NCBI GenBank assembly: GCA_902802905.1
Contig: CADCNT010000013.1
Location: 1-44,165 of the forward strand
Direction: 5' to 3'
Origin: an uncultured Erysipelotrichaceae bacterium
GTDB lineage: Bacteria; Bacillota_I; Bacilli_A; RFN20; CAG-826
DNA: 44,165 bases
Part shown: positions 34,895-43,846 of the stretch, piece after piece
Position numbering within the stretch: position 1 is the first letter of the stretch
Layout of the letters: each line of letters begins with the position of its first letter
Notes under the pieces: model-generated
What the model was told of the DNA's origin: nothing
Seen by the model: only the letters and a program-made list of their open reading frames with translations
Database searches by the model: none
Position numbers and translations under genes: made by a program

Positions 34895-35812
34895 ATGTCT
34901 AGATATGTAGTAAGTTTAGGCGGAAATGCACTTGGCAATAACGCCGAAGAACAAAAGGTTTTAGTGAGTAATGTTGCTAAATACATTGTGAAGTTAATGA
35001 AAGATGGCCATGAAGTTGTTATCGTTCACGGAAATGGTCCACAAGTTGGCATGATCAACAATGCATTCAATGATGCGAAATCAGTACCAGATATGCCATT
35101 CCCAGAATGTGGAGCAATGTCACAAGGTTACATCGGCTTCCATCTTCAAAATGCTTTGCAAAACGAATTAAAAGCGCAAGGCGTTAAAAGAAATGTCGCA
35201 ACAGTTGTCACACAAGTCCTAGTGGATAAAAACGATCCTTTATTCCAAAATCCAAGTAAACCTGTAGGCGGATTCATGTCAAAAGAAGAAGCTGAAAAAG
35301 TAGCAAAAGAAAAAGGATGGACTATTAAAGAGGATGCAGGAAGAGGTTACAGAAGAGTAGTTCCTTCACCACTTCCAATCGACATCGAAGAAAAAGAAGT
35401 TATATCTCAATTAGTTAAATCTGGTAATGTCGTCATATGCGCTGGTGGAGGCGGTATCCCTGTAATTAAAGAAGGTAATAAATTAGAAGGCGTGGCCGCA
35501 GTTATTGATAAAGACTATGCTTCCGCGTTAGTGGCAGAACTAGTTGACGCTGATTATTTAGTAATCCTTACTGCAATCGACAATGTTTGTATCAACTATA
35601 AACAACCTAACGAAATCAAATTAGAAAAAGTCTCATTAGATGAGATTAAGGAATACTTAAAAGGTGACTATTTTGCAAAAGGTAGCATGTATCCAAAAGT
35701 GAATGCGTGCGTTAAGTTCTTAACAAAGGCACCCGGAAAAACCGCGATTATTGCTGCTCTAGAAAATGCTGCTTTAGCCTTTGAGGAAAAGAGCGGAACA
35801 ATCATTAAATAA
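34895..35812 (+). CDS. arcC: carbamate kinase
   Basis: A 305-residue amino-acid-kinase-family enzyme. SLGGNALG lies at residues 6-13, IVHGNGPQVG (about 44-53) binds substrate, and GGGGIPV, AVIDKDYASALVAELVDAD and the GSMYPKV Lys motif follow in family order. It makes ATP from carbamoyl phosphate and ADP. The start is the ATG at 34895 with a GAGG site 8 bases upstream; the reading frame is open 69 bases further upstream, but that region carries the promoter. It sits beside the purine cluster without arcA or arcB, so carbamoyl phosphate from YgeW is the likely source. Confidence 0.94.
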   Translation: MSRYVVSLGGNALGNNAEEQKVLVSNVAKYIVKLMKDGHEVVIVHGNGPQVGMINNAFNDAKSVPDMPFPECGAMSQGYIGFHLQNALQNELKAQGVKRNVATVVTQVLVDKNDPLFQNPSKPVGGFMSKEEAEKVAKEKGWTIKEDAGRGYRRVVPSPLPIDIEEKEVISQLVKSGNVVICAGGGGIPVIKEGNKLEGVAAVIDKDYASALVAELVDADYLVILTAIDNVCINYKQPNEIKLEKVSLDEIKEYLKGDYFAKGSMYPKVNACVKFLTKAPGKTAIIAALENAALAFEEKSGTIIK

Positions 35813-35826
35813 GATTTTGAAAATAT

Positions 35827-35864
35827 AAAAAGAGCGGGTCTCCGTAATGGAAATCCGCTTTTTT
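35827..35864. terminator. bidirectional terminator between arcC and the lipoprotein gene
   Basis: AGCGG (35833-35837) pairs with CCGCT (35855-35859), with inner TCC/GGA, flanked by A5 on one side and T6 on the other. It serves the convergent arcC and minus-strand lipoprotein genes. Confidence 0.8.
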
Positions 35865-35883
35865 GTTATAAATTAGTTTGCTA

Positions 35884-37200
35884 TTATCCGGCAGCTTCTT
35901 CAGATTGAGTGAGATAGATAACAAATATAACCAAGCCAGCGAGTGATTGAGTAATATCTTCATAATCTTTAATTTCTTCACTGGTTGGGAATGGTAATTG
36001 TACTTGTTCGCCGTAAACTGCATCAAGAGCAAGTTTCGCGCTAAGGGAAGCGCTAACCATTTCTTCAACATTGATCTTTAATTCAGCAGCGATAACTAAT
36101 TCTTCTAAAGCAATACTTGAAGCACCAGTTTCAGTACCGACAGTTAATAATAAACCGAGGTTACCACTAACAGGAAGTGTTCCTTGTTCTTCTTCATTGA
36201 TGAATTTGTCAGCAATTTCTTTAACTGTAGTGTTTAATACTGCAGAAGCTTTAATCACTTTACCATCTTCATTAAATTTTGCACCTAATTGAACATTGAA
36301 TGCAGTTAACAAAGCATTGATTGTAGTAATGGTTTCAGCAGGAATCATTTGTGTAGCCATGACTAGTAAGCCATAAAGAGCTGTTACAGGTGAAGAAATG
36401 AAGGCAGCTGGAATTGGTCCTTTATCTTCTGAATCATCTGGATCAATTAAATAATTGTTTACAGTAGTTAAAACGGTAGTAAGATTAGCAACTACTTTAC
36501 CGCTTCTAGAATATGGAATATATTCACCGGAAGCATCTTTTTGTCTTTCACCTAAGATTGCATCAAGAATTGTTTCAGCATCAATGATTTCAGGAAGTTT
36601 AACAAAACTTGTTAAAACTGTGCTTAATAATTCTTGTAAACTTGCAGAAGAGAAATCACCGATGAGAATAGCACCATCTGGGGTATCAGCAGCGAGTAAA
36701 CTAAAATAGATGTTCTTGAGATTTAATTTGGAGTTTTCAACACTGTACTCGATGGTAGATTCACCTGATTCACTAGTGTCTTCAGTAAAGACAGGAATGT
36801 TTACATCAACAGTTAAACTTAAATCCTTAACGCCGAGGTATGCTCTTGAACCAACAAAATCAACACCTTCGTAAGTGACAGAATCAAATCCAAAGTAAGC
36901 TTCGCCATGAGCACATACTTTTTCGCTTAATTTAGTGGTCTTTCCTTCTTCAAGTTGAACATTAATTTTTGCACTCGCATCAACATCAACTTTTACATGA
37001 TATAAAGCAGATAAGGAATTGAATGTGAGAAGTCCATTGGTAATAACAGGAAGAATCTCTTGATATTGTTCATCCTTATTGCTGATGGCTGTTTCATCTT
37101 TTGGTAAAGATTGTTTTACTTTAGCAGCAGCGCTTGGTGCTGAATTACAGCTAGCTAATAAAGCTACTAAAGGTAATGTAAGAAAATATTTGAATTTCAT
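35884..37200 (-). CDS. lipoprotein of unknown function
   Basis: A 438-residue protein with a lipoprotein signal peptide (hydrophobic residues 6-16, lipobox LLASC, Cys18). The rest is rich in Ser, Thr, Val and Leu with repeated TV..NL and KLNLKN-type segments suggesting beta-rich repeats. I recognise no domain. A strong AAAGGAG ribosome site and its own promoter upstream indicate monocistronic expression. It may be a cell-surface protein of repeated beta units; function unknown. Confidence 0.8.
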   Translation of the reverse strand: MKFKYFLTLPLVALLASCNSAPSAAAKVKQSLPKDETAISNKDEQYQEILPVITNGLLTFNSLSALYHVKVDVDASAKINVQLEEGKTTKLSEKVCAHGEAYFGFDSVTYEGVDFVGSRAYLGVKDLSLTVDVNIPVFTEDTSESGESTIEYSVENSKLNLKNIYFSLLAADTPDGAILIGDFSSASLQELLSTVLTSFVKLPEIIDAETILDAILGERQKDASGEYIPYSRSGKVVANLTTVLTTVNNYLIDPDDSEDKGPIPAAFISSPVTALYGLLVMATQMIPAETITTINALLTAFNVQLGAKFNEDGKVIKASAVLNTTVKEIADKFINEEEQGTLPVSGNLGLLLTVGTETGASSIALEELVIAAELKINVEEMVSASLSAKLALDAVYGEQVQLPFPTSEEIKDYEDITQSLAGLVIFVIYLTQSEEAAG

Positions 37201-37221
37201 ATATTTCTCCTTTCATAAGTA

Positions 37222-37249
37222 ATTGTAACCTTAATTTATTAAGATGCAA
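37222..37249 (-). promoter_or_regulatory. lipoprotein promoter with a palindrome in the spacer
   Basis: On the minus strand TTGCAT (37249-37244) and TACAAT (37227-37222) are spaced 16 bases. The spacer contains the perfect palindrome CTTAAT-AA-ATTAAG (37230-37243), placed where a repressor could block RNA polymerase. Confidence 0.55.
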
Positions 37250-37283
37250 ACAAACATTTTTATAAACTATAAAATAAATTAGT

Positions 37284-37310
37284 AAAAAAAGACCCACTTA
37301 AAATGGGTCT
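37284..37310 (-). terminator. terminator of the gdhA-serA operon
   Basis: On the minus strand AGACCCA pairs with TGGGTCT around a TTTTAAG loop and is followed by TTTTTT. It lies 24 bases past the serA stop. Confidence 0.85.
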
Positions 37311-37333
37311 AATTCATTAATTATTTTTGATAT

Positions 37334-38488
37334 CTATTTTGAATAAACTCTAATGACTTCTGGTAGTTTTTTAAGTTCTTCTAAACAGTCATCAACTTTA
37401 TCTAATTCGATAATCGAAGCACCAAATTGTCCTTTTGATCCAGTGACAAACTTGCTAATTTTGTGTCCGTGTTTTTTAAGCAATTCGATTGCTTTATCGC
37501 ACGCATCCCCACTATTTTTGTGCAACACAACAATTCTTGGAGATGATTTTTTTCCTAAATCTAAGTTAGGGTAGTTCACTGAATTAACAATATTTCCGTT
37601 TTCAATAAAGTTCACAATTTGGTTGGCCGCCATCATCGCACAGTTGTCTTCTGCTTCTTCAGTAGAAGCTCCTAAGTGAGAGATAGCAACTACGCCATCC
37701 ATATTAGCGGATTTAAAGTTAGGGAAATCAGTGACATAACGTCTAACTTTTCCAGACTCTAATGCTTCTTTCATATCATCATCATTCACTAATGCATCTC
37801 TTGCAGCGTTAATAACAATGACTCCGTCTTTACATTTTGCTAAAGCAACTTTATTAATCATTCCACGTGTTGCGTCAAGAAGCGGGACATGAACAGTGAT
37901 ATAATCACTTCTTTTCAGAAGTTCATCCAATTCAACAAATTCAACGGAACCTAATAAGTCTTTATATTTTTCTCTAGTTGCCATGCTTGGTTCAGAACCA
38001 AGAACCTTCATACCGAGTTTAGAAGCTGCATCGGCCACTAAAGCGCCAATCGCACCGCAGCCAATTACGCCTAAAGTTTTGCCCATGATTTCAGTGCCAG
38101 CAAATGCGCCTTTGGCTTTTTCCATAGATTTATTGATTTCTTGGTCTTCTTTATTTGCCTTTACCCATTCCATGGATCCACGAATATCACGTGCTGCTAA
38201 AAGCATCATTGCAATTGTTAATTCCTTAACAGCATTTGCGTTTGCGCCAGGAGTGTTAAAAACAACAATCCCTTTTTCCGCATATCTATCTAAAGGAATA
38301 TTGTTAACACCAGCACCAGCTCTAGCAACGGCCACTACTGATTCTGGTAAATCCATCTCATGCATTGCAGCGCTTCTAACTAAAACTGCATCTGAGCCTT
38401 CAAGTTCTTCTACTACTTTGTAGCTAGAAGGAAGGACACCTAAACCTACTTTAGAGATTTTATTTAAACAATAAATTTTTCTTTCCAT
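37334..38488 (-). CDS. serA: D-3-phosphoglycerate dehydrogenase with ACT domain
   Basis: A 384-residue enzyme from the ATG at 38488; a TTG seven codons upstream is in frame but overlaps serC. Family motifs in order are VARAGAGVNNIPLD, GVIGCGAIGALVAD (NAD site), NAARDALVNDDD with catalytic Arg, and ISHLGASTEEAE with catalytic His. The last about 70 residues form an ACT domain (PRIVVLHKN...), so serine feedback is possible. It oxidises 3-phosphoglycerate in serine biosynthesis. It starts next to the serC stop, and the ribosome-site-like GAGG lies inside serC. Confidence 0.92.
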   Translation of the reverse strand: MERKIYCLNKISKVGLGVLPSSYKVVEELEGSDAVLVRSAAMHEMDLPESVVAVARAGAGVNNIPLDRYAEKGIVVFNTPGANANAVKELTIAMMLLAARDIRGSMEWVKANKEDQEINKSMEKAKGAFAGTEIMGKTLGVIGCGAIGALVADAASKLGMKVLGSEPSMATREKYKDLLGSVEFVELDELLKRSDYITVHVPLLDATRGMINKVALAKCKDGVIVINAARDALVNDDDMKEALESGKVRRYVTDFPNFKSANMDGVVAISHLGASTEEAEDNCAMMAANQIVNFIENGNIVNSVNYPNLDLGKKSSPRIVVLHKNSGDACDKAIELLKKHGHKISKFVTGSKGQFGASIIELDKVDDCLEELKKLPEVIRVYSK

Positions 38489-38489
38489 A

Positions 38490-39575
38490 TTATTTATGAG
38501 CATCCTCAAATTCTTTCATATATTTCACTAAAGCTTTTACGCCTTCCATCGGCATAGCGTTATATAGTGAGGCTCTTAATCCACCTGTGGAACGATGTCC
38601 TTTAAGGTTAGTGAATTTATACTTTTTAGCGCCTTCTAAGAATTCAGCGTCTAATTCGTCGCTTGGAGTTCTAAATGTCACATTCATTAATGAACGTGAA
38701 TCTTTATCAACGTATGGGCGATAGAATTTAGAAGAATCTAAATAGTCATAAAGAATCTTTGCTTTTTCTTCATTGATTTCTTGTCTTCTCTTTAATCCAC
38801 CAGTTTTAAGCAACCATTTAAAGACTTTACCACAAATGTAAATGCCATAAGTTGGTGGGGTATTGTACATTGAGCCGTTCTCTACATGGGTATTGTATTT
38901 AAGATAGATAGGAAGTTGTAACTCTTTTGAGCGTTCCACTAAATCATCTCTAATAATGATAATGGTAACACCAGCAGGGCCAACATTCTTTTGCGCACCA
39001 GCGTAAATCATGCCAAATTTCTTAACATCGATTGGTTCACTTAAGAAACAAGATGACATATCACAAATAAGTGGAACATTGCCTGTTTCTGGATATTCTT
39101 TAAATTTAGTTCCATAAATAGTGTTATTGTCACACATATAGACATAGTCTGCCTCTGGATCTAACTTCAAGTTATGGACATCTGGAACATGTTTGAATTT
39201 ATCTTCTTCACTGCTACCAGCAATGTTCACTTGACCAAAGAACTTCGCGTCATTCATTGCTTTCTTGGTCCAAACACCAGAATGGATATAGTCGGCTTTT
39301 TTATTCACTGTCATTAAATTCATCGGAATCATTCCAAATTGTAAGGTAGCACCACCTTGAAGGAATAAAACACGATAGTTATCAGGAATACCCACTAATT
39401 CTCTTAAATCTGCTTCTGCTTCATCAATGATTTGTTGATAAACCTTACTACGGTGAGACATCTCCATAACAGACATGCCACATCCACGATAATCAAGCAT
39501 TTCTTCTTGTGCTTCTTTTAAGACTTCTTCCGGCAGCATAGCTGGACCAGCAGAAAAGTTAAAAATTCTAGCCAT
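38490..39575 (-). CDS. serC: phosphoserine aminotransferase
   Basis: A 361-residue PLP enzyme of standard length. It starts with FNFSAGPAMLPEEVL, carries the GGATLQFGMIPMNL phosphate loop, the Schiff-base Lys in IYAGAQKNVGPAGVT, and the C-terminal NLKGHRSTGGLRASLYNAM. It transfers the amino group from glutamate to 3-phosphohydroxypyruvate. Its upstream neighbour gdhA can supply the glutamate. An AGGAG site precedes the start, 11 bp after DUF1015. Confidence 0.95.
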   Translation of the reverse strand: MARIFNFSAGPAMLPEEVLKEAQEEMLDYRGCGMSVMEMSHRSKVYQQIIDEAEADLRELVGIPDNYRVLFLQGGATLQFGMIPMNLMTVNKKADYIHSGVWTKKAMNDAKFFGQVNIAGSSEEDKFKHVPDVHNLKLDPEADYVYMCDNNTIYGTKFKEYPETGNVPLICDMSSCFLSEPIDVKKFGMIYAGAQKNVGPAGVTIIIIRDDLVERSKELQLPIYLKYNTHVENGSMYNTPPTYGIYICGKVFKWLLKTGGLKRRQEINEEKAKILYDYLDSSKFYRPYVDKDSRSLMNVTFRTPSDELDAEFLEGAKKYKFTNLKGHRSTGGLRASLYNAMPMEGVKALVKYMKEFEDAHK

Positions 39576-39586
39576 ATTTTTCTCCT

Positions 39587-40804
39587 TTATAATGTTATCT
39601 TTTTGGCTTCTAAATAATATCTTTTTTCATTAGCGTGTCCCATTGAGAAAGATTTTCTTGGTAACACTTTTCCAGTCGCTAAATAATCAAACAAATCTTC
39701 TTTGGTTAACGCAGGCATTGCAATAGCAACACTTCCTGGATTTTTATCTGTAACTGCAAGTAATTCATCTTCATCATGAATGAAGTCAATCTTGCTATCT
39801 TTATGCTCGGCTAAATATTTATCTAAAAAAGTTTGCACTTGGTAATACGCCATCGGAGCATTTTTAGGAAGCAGCAATTCTTCCTTACCGTTTTCACTAG
39901 TGTAGATAAATGACTTAAACTCTCCAGAGCACACTTTCTTTAGTTCATTTTTGAATTCTTTATCAACATTAAATAAGACACGATGAATAGGTTCAAAAAT
40001 GATTCCTTCATCATATAAGTTATTAGCTTCTACTAACGCAAATCGCGCAGGGTGCGTCTCTTTTTCTTTTTCTGAAAGATTTTGTTTAACCAAATCCCAA
40101 TGCGCTTTCGCAGTAGCAAGCGAGTGATTTCCATCGCCAACAATGAATAACAATCCGTTATTGTTTCTCAAAAACAAATTATCAAATTGCCTAATTACTT
40201 TTTCTGTGTCTATTACTATGTATCCACGAATATGACCACCATTTTTGTTAAGTTCAAAGTCATATACTTTTTCTAATTTGTCCCTTTGAGAATATAAAGA
40301 TTCCACTATTTCTTTTTTAGGATCATCGAACAACACTAAAACATGTGGTAGCTCAATTGGAGAATCTTTTCTAATCTTCAATCTTGGAGGAATTCTTTCA
40401 ACAATTGTGGCTTCGCTAGCACGTATATATGCTTTTGTTCCTTTTTCATATGAGTAATCTTCTAAATCAATAGACAAGACTAGGCCAAGCCTTCTTACTC
40501 CATATGAAGTTACTCTTTCCACAAGGATAAAACATTCCCCAATGTCTTTAAGATCACCATTATTTAAATATCTAGAGATGTTTTTATTAATATCTTCGAT
40601 ATATTCATTGTTATTTGTTGTTTCTAAATACGCTTCTGGATAAATCATATTAAAAGTAGAAACAGAATTGCCAATCTCTGCTTTTAAAGAATCCCAATAA
40701 TCTAAATTGGATGTATATTGGTCACACGCTATAACAGAGTATTTAGACATATCAACTCCTTGTCTTGGGAGTAAAATATGTGGAGCCTTTATGGTTTTAA
40801 TCAT
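39587..40804 (-). CDS. DUF1015-family protein of the serine operon
   Basis: A 405-residue protein from the ATG at 40804; a TTG two codons upstream is less likely. ILLPRQGVDMSKYSVIACDQYTS at the N-terminus and FIVGDGNHSLATAKAHW in the middle are characteristic of DUF1015. Such genes often adjoin serA/serC in Firmicutes. The biochemical role is unknown. Its ATG overlaps the gdhA stop by one base (TAATG), so it is translationally coupled to gdhA. Confidence 0.85.
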   Translation of the reverse strand: MIKTIKAPHILLPRQGVDMSKYSVIACDQYTSNLDYWDSLKAEIGNSVSTFNMIYPEAYLETTNNNEYIEDINKNISRYLNNGDLKDIGECFILVERVTSYGVRRLGLVLSIDLEDYSYEKGTKAYIRASEATIVERIPPRLKIRKDSPIELPHVLVLFDDPKKEIVESLYSQRDKLEKVYDFELNKNGGHIRGYIVIDTEKVIRQFDNLFLRNNNGLLFIVGDGNHSLATAKAHWDLVKQNLSEKEKETHPARFALVEANNLYDEGIIFEPIHRVLFNVDKEFKNELKKVCSGEFKSFIYTSENGKEELLLPKNAPMAYYQVQTFLDKYLAEHKDSKIDFIHDEDELLAVTDKNPGSVAIAMPALTKEDLFDYLATGKVLPRKSFSMGHANEKRYYLEAKKITL

Positions 40805-42150
40805 TAACAAACACCTTGAGCAAGCATTGCGTCATAGACTTTTAAGAATCCAGCAATATTAGCACCTAAAGCTAAATTGCGTGGTTGTCCAAATTGAACA
40901 GCAGTGTCATGGCATGCTTTGAAGATTTTCTTCATGATTTCTTCTAATTTTTGGTCTACTTCTTCAAAAGTCCAACTTAAGTGCATAGCGTTTTGGCTCA
41001 TTTCTAATCCAGAAACAGCTACACCACCAGCATTACTGGCTTTGCCAGGAGCAAACAAAACATCATGTGAATTGAAATATCTAATAGCCTCAACATCAGT
41101 TGGCATATTTGCGCCTTCCACCAACATGTAGCAGCCATTTTTCTTTAATAGTTCAGCTTCTTTTAAAGCAATTTCACCTTGGGTTGCACATGGTAAAGCG
41201 ATTTCACATGGTACAGACCATAATCCTCTAGGTCCTTCCACGAATTTAGCGCCTTTATGGGTTTCAGCATATTCTTTGGAGAACATGCCTTTTTTCTTAC
41301 TTAATTCAACGATATAAGGAACATCTAATCCATTTGGATCTGCAACATAACCATCAATATCACTCATGCCAACAAGGATTGCACCTAATTGATGTGCTTT
41401 TTCAGCAGCCATTCCACCGACTTTTCCGCATCCAGAAATAATAATCTTTTTGCCTTTGAAGTCAGTGTTAAAATATGTCTTTAACATTTCTCTAGCATAA
41501 TAAAGTAAGCCGTAACCAGTTGCTTCTGGTCTAGCAAGAGATCCACCATAGGAAACATTCTTTCCAGTGAAAACACCAGACCACTCATTTTGAAGTTTTT
41601 TATACATACCAAACATATAACCAACTTCACGAGCACCAAAGCCTAAATCACCAGCTGGTACATCAGTGTCAGGACCAATATGGCGATATAGTTCAGTCAT
41701 AAATGACTGGCAGAATCTCATAACTTCGCCATCACTCTTACCACGTGGATCAAAGTCAGCGCCGCCTTTGCCACCACCCATTGGTAAACCGGTTAAGCTA
41801 TTTTTAAAGGTTTGCTCAAAACCTAAAAATTTCAAAATAGATAAGTTAACTGATGGATGAAATCTCATTCCACCTTTATATGGTCCAATCGCCGAATTGA
41901 ATTGAACACGATAACCAGTGTTAACTCTAATCTTTCCAGAATCATCAACCCAAGGAACTCTCATTTGAATAACTCTTTCAGGAACGATGAGTCTTTCTAG
42001 GATTGAAAATTGTTCGATTCTTGGATCTTTTTCAACTAAGAAATCCATCGAATCAAAAAACTCTTCAACAGCAGCAACAAATTCTGGCTCATTGCCGTAT
42101 CTTCTTTTCACATCTTCTAATAGATTATTTAAATATGAACTTTTATACAT
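40804..42150 (-). CDS. gdhA: NADP-type glutamate dehydrogenase
   Basis: A 448-residue hexameric-type GDH. Substrate and catalytic motifs are GPYKGGMRFH, LPMGGGKGGADFDP (catalytic Lys), DVPAGDLGFGAREVGYM and SLARPEATGYG; the dinucleotide fold is IISGCGKVGGMAA. Length and motifs fit the biosynthetic E. coli-type enzyme. It assimilates or releases ammonia. A TCCTCC complement (AGGAGG) lies 3-9 bases before the ATG. A large inverted repeat lies in its leader. It heads the gdhA-DUF1015-serC-serA operon. Confidence 0.95.
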   Translation of the reverse strand: MYKSSYLNNLLEDVKRRYGNEPEFVAAVEEFFDSMDFLVEKDPRIEQFSILERLIVPERVIQMRVPWVDDSGKIRVNTGYRVQFNSAIGPYKGGMRFHPSVNLSILKFLGFEQTFKNSLTGLPMGGGKGGADFDPRGKSDGEVMRFCQSFMTELYRHIGPDTDVPAGDLGFGAREVGYMFGMYKKLQNEWSGVFTGKNVSYGGSLARPEATGYGLLYYAREMLKTYFNTDFKGKKIIISGCGKVGGMAAEKAHQLGAILVGMSDIDGYVADPNGLDVPYIVELSKKKGMFSKEYAETHKGAKFVEGPRGLWSVPCEIALPCATQGEIALKEAELLKKNGCYMLVEGANMPTDVEAIRYFNSHDVLFAPGKASNAGGVAVSGLEMSQNAMHLSWTFEEVDQKLEEIMKKIFKACHDTAVQFGQPRNLALGANIAGFLKVYDAMLAQGVC

Positions 42151-42169
42151 ATGTCCTCCTAAAGACCAT

Positions 42170-42208
42170 AGTTAAAATTGCGTTATAAAAACACAATATA
42201 TTTTAACT
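42170..42208 (-). promoter_or_regulatory. 39-bp inverted repeat in the gdhA leader
   Basis: AGTTAAAAT (42170-42178) and ATTTTAACT (42200-42208) are perfect 9-bp inverted arms. In the minus-strand RNA, an additional TGTGT/ACGCA pairing extends the stem around a TTTTATA loop. It ends 10 bases before the AGGAGG ribosome site. It could be an operator or an RNA leader structure; I see no tail of U residues, so it is not a simple terminator. Confidence 0.6.
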
Positions 42209-42263
42209 AAGGTTCAATTATGTTCATCGACATCTATAAGACTATCACAATAAATTGTATTTA

Positions 42264-42302
42264 CAAGTAAAAGAAAAGTGAGCCATTTGGTTGACTCACT
42301 TT
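42264..42302 (-). terminator. terminator of the glycosyltransferase-guaD operon
   Basis: On the minus strand AAAGTGAG pairs with CTCACTTT, extended by CA/TG across one mismatch, with loop ACCAAA. It is followed by TCTTTTACTT. It lies 8 bases past the guaD-like stop. Confidence 0.72.
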
Positions 42303-42309
42303 CAATAAA

Positions 42310-42765
42310 CTAATAAATAGTGTGGTTTAATCGAGAGTATTCTTCGTATAACTTGAGGCATGCTTTTCTATCGAGTTCAACGACTAATTTTGCACGTTCT
42401 TCAGGCTCTTGCATTTTGTAGAACACAGCATCACGGAATCCAATTTTTTCTGTATCAAAAATGTTGCATCCATAATAGACCTTTTCTATATTGGCCCATA
42501 AAATTGCCGCCATACACATTGGGCATGGATCACCAGTCGTGTAAATTTCGCATCCTGATAAATCATATGTACCTAAATTTTTGCATGCTTTATGGATTGC
42601 CATAATCTCACCGTGGCATGTAGGGTCATTGTTTTTTAAAACTTGATTATGTCCTTTACCAACAACTACACCATCTTTAACAACAACTGCTCCGAAAGGA
42701 CCACCGTGTCCAGCTCTAATGCCTTTTCTAGCTTCGGCAATAGCAATTTTCATATATTTATTCAT
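42310..42765 (-). CDS. guaD: guanine-deaminase-like cytidine/deoxycytidylate deaminase family protein
   Basis: A 151-residue zinc deaminase. The zinc site is CHGEIMAI (His51, Glu53) and DPCPMC (Cys81, Cys84). GGPFGAVVVKDG, NNDPT.H, KACKNLGTYDLSGCEIYT and AAILWANIEKVYYG follow the Bacillus subtilis GuaD order rather than TadA. It is therefore expected to convert guanine to xanthine, the entry compound for the purine cluster in this window, although it lies 9 kb away. HGE replaces the usual HAE. A GAGG ribosome site precedes the ATG, 15 bp after the glycosyltransferase stop. TadA-type tRNA deaminase is the alternative. Confidence 0.76.
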   Translation of the reverse strand: MNKYMKIAIAEARKGIRAGHGGPFGAVVVKDGVVVGKGHNQVLKNNDPTCHGEIMAIHKACKNLGTYDLSGCEIYTTGDPCPMCMAAILWANIEKVYYGCNIFDTEKIGFRDAVFYKMQEPEERAKLVVELDRKACLKLYEEYSRLNHTIY

Positions 42766-42780
42766 AAAAATACCTCGTTC

Positions 42781-43830
42781 TTATTTTATCTTTTTAAGAT
42801 TCTTTTGGGAAACCCATTTCTCGTAAACTCTGAAATAATAATCTTTCCAAGTCTTGCTTAAAACATCTTTATTATAAAAATTTGAAATAAATTCTGAATT
42901 CATAGATTGAGTAGCATAGTAGGTTGCATCAATCATAAGCTTATTTAATTCTGAGGAGAACTCTGTAACACTATTTCCCTTACAATATTTAGAAAACAAA
43001 ATAGGTTTGTACAAATCAAGATCTCTGACCAAAAATGGTTTATGAACATTGCAAGCTTCGAGGATTGTCATAGGAAATAATTCGATAAATGAAGGCATGA
43101 AAAGTACATCTGAAAGATTAAATACCTCATTCATATATTTTCTTTCAATAATTTGTAAATGAAGCATATTTTGAGGAAGGTTTTCCAACATTTTCTTGTA
43201 TTTTTTATATCCATGCATAATTCTTCCAAAAGAAAATCCGCCTGCCCACACGAAAAACATTTCCGGATTTTGGCGAGCTGTTTCTACAAAATCATCAAAC
43301 CCTTTTCTTGTTTGAATCTGCCCACAGCCCAAAACAATAAATCTATCTTGTGGGATTCCGTATTTATTTTTTAATTCAATGATTTTGTCCCTTTCAATTG
43401 GACAGAATTCATTGTGATCAACATAGTTAGGGATATAGGTTATTTTATCACGCGAGATTTTTAGCCTTTCCAAATCATTTATAAAACATGGATTGACCAC
43501 TATTAGTTCATCAGCTTTTCTGTATGTGCTTTCAACATATTTTTTAAATATCCAGTTTGCTAATTTTGGTAATTTAATGCTTCCATCATTCCTAGAAGGG
43601 ACAAAATGTACATACATTATATTCAAATGTTTTTTATTCATGCGAATTTTGTATTTTGGATCCACTGTATGTATATGGTAAATATCAAATTCAGAAGATT
43701 TTGAATTAATTTGCACATCAAAATCATCTTTTAAGTCAGAAACTAAAGCTACTTGTTCATGAAATGCACTGGCAACTCCTTGACCTTTTGCAGCCTCAGC
43801 GTTACTAAGCATATTAATTCTCAATTTCAT
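42781..43830 (-). CDS. GT4-family glycosyltransferase
   Basis: A 349-residue GT-B enzyme. The N-terminal INMLSNAEAAKGQGVASAFHEQ is an acceptor-domain start seen in some glycolipid-type GT4 proteins. The C-terminal domain has VLGCGQIQTRKGFDDFVE and the donor-binding PSFIELFPMTILEA (E-x7-E). A diglucosyl-diacylglycerol-synthase-like role is a possibility, not established. The IS element end lies 16 bp upstream of the ATG and likely removed or supplied part of its promoter. No ribosome site is visible. Confidence 0.78.
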   Translation of the reverse strand: MKLRINMLSNAEAAKGQGVASAFHEQVALVSDLKDDFDVQINSKSSEFDIYHIHTVDPKYKIRMNKKHLNIMYVHFVPSRNDGSIKLPKLANWIFKKYVESTYRKADELIVVNPCFINDLERLKISRDKITYIPNYVDHNEFCPIERDKIIELKNKYGIPQDRFIVLGCGQIQTRKGFDDFVETARQNPEMFFVWAGGFSFGRIMHGYKKYKKMLENLPQNMLHLQIIERKYMNEVFNLSDVLFMPSFIELFPMTILEACNVHKPFLVRDLDLYKPILFSKYCKGNSVTEFSSELNKLMIDATYYATQSMNSEFISNFYNKDVLSKTWKDYYFRVYEKWVSQKNLKKIK

Positions 43831-43846
43831 CGCTATATTATTTTAT

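Noticed and set aside
37983-38423. 146-codon plus-strand frame opposite serA
   Set aside because: Antisense shadow of conserved SerA codons; no start signal or family resemblance.
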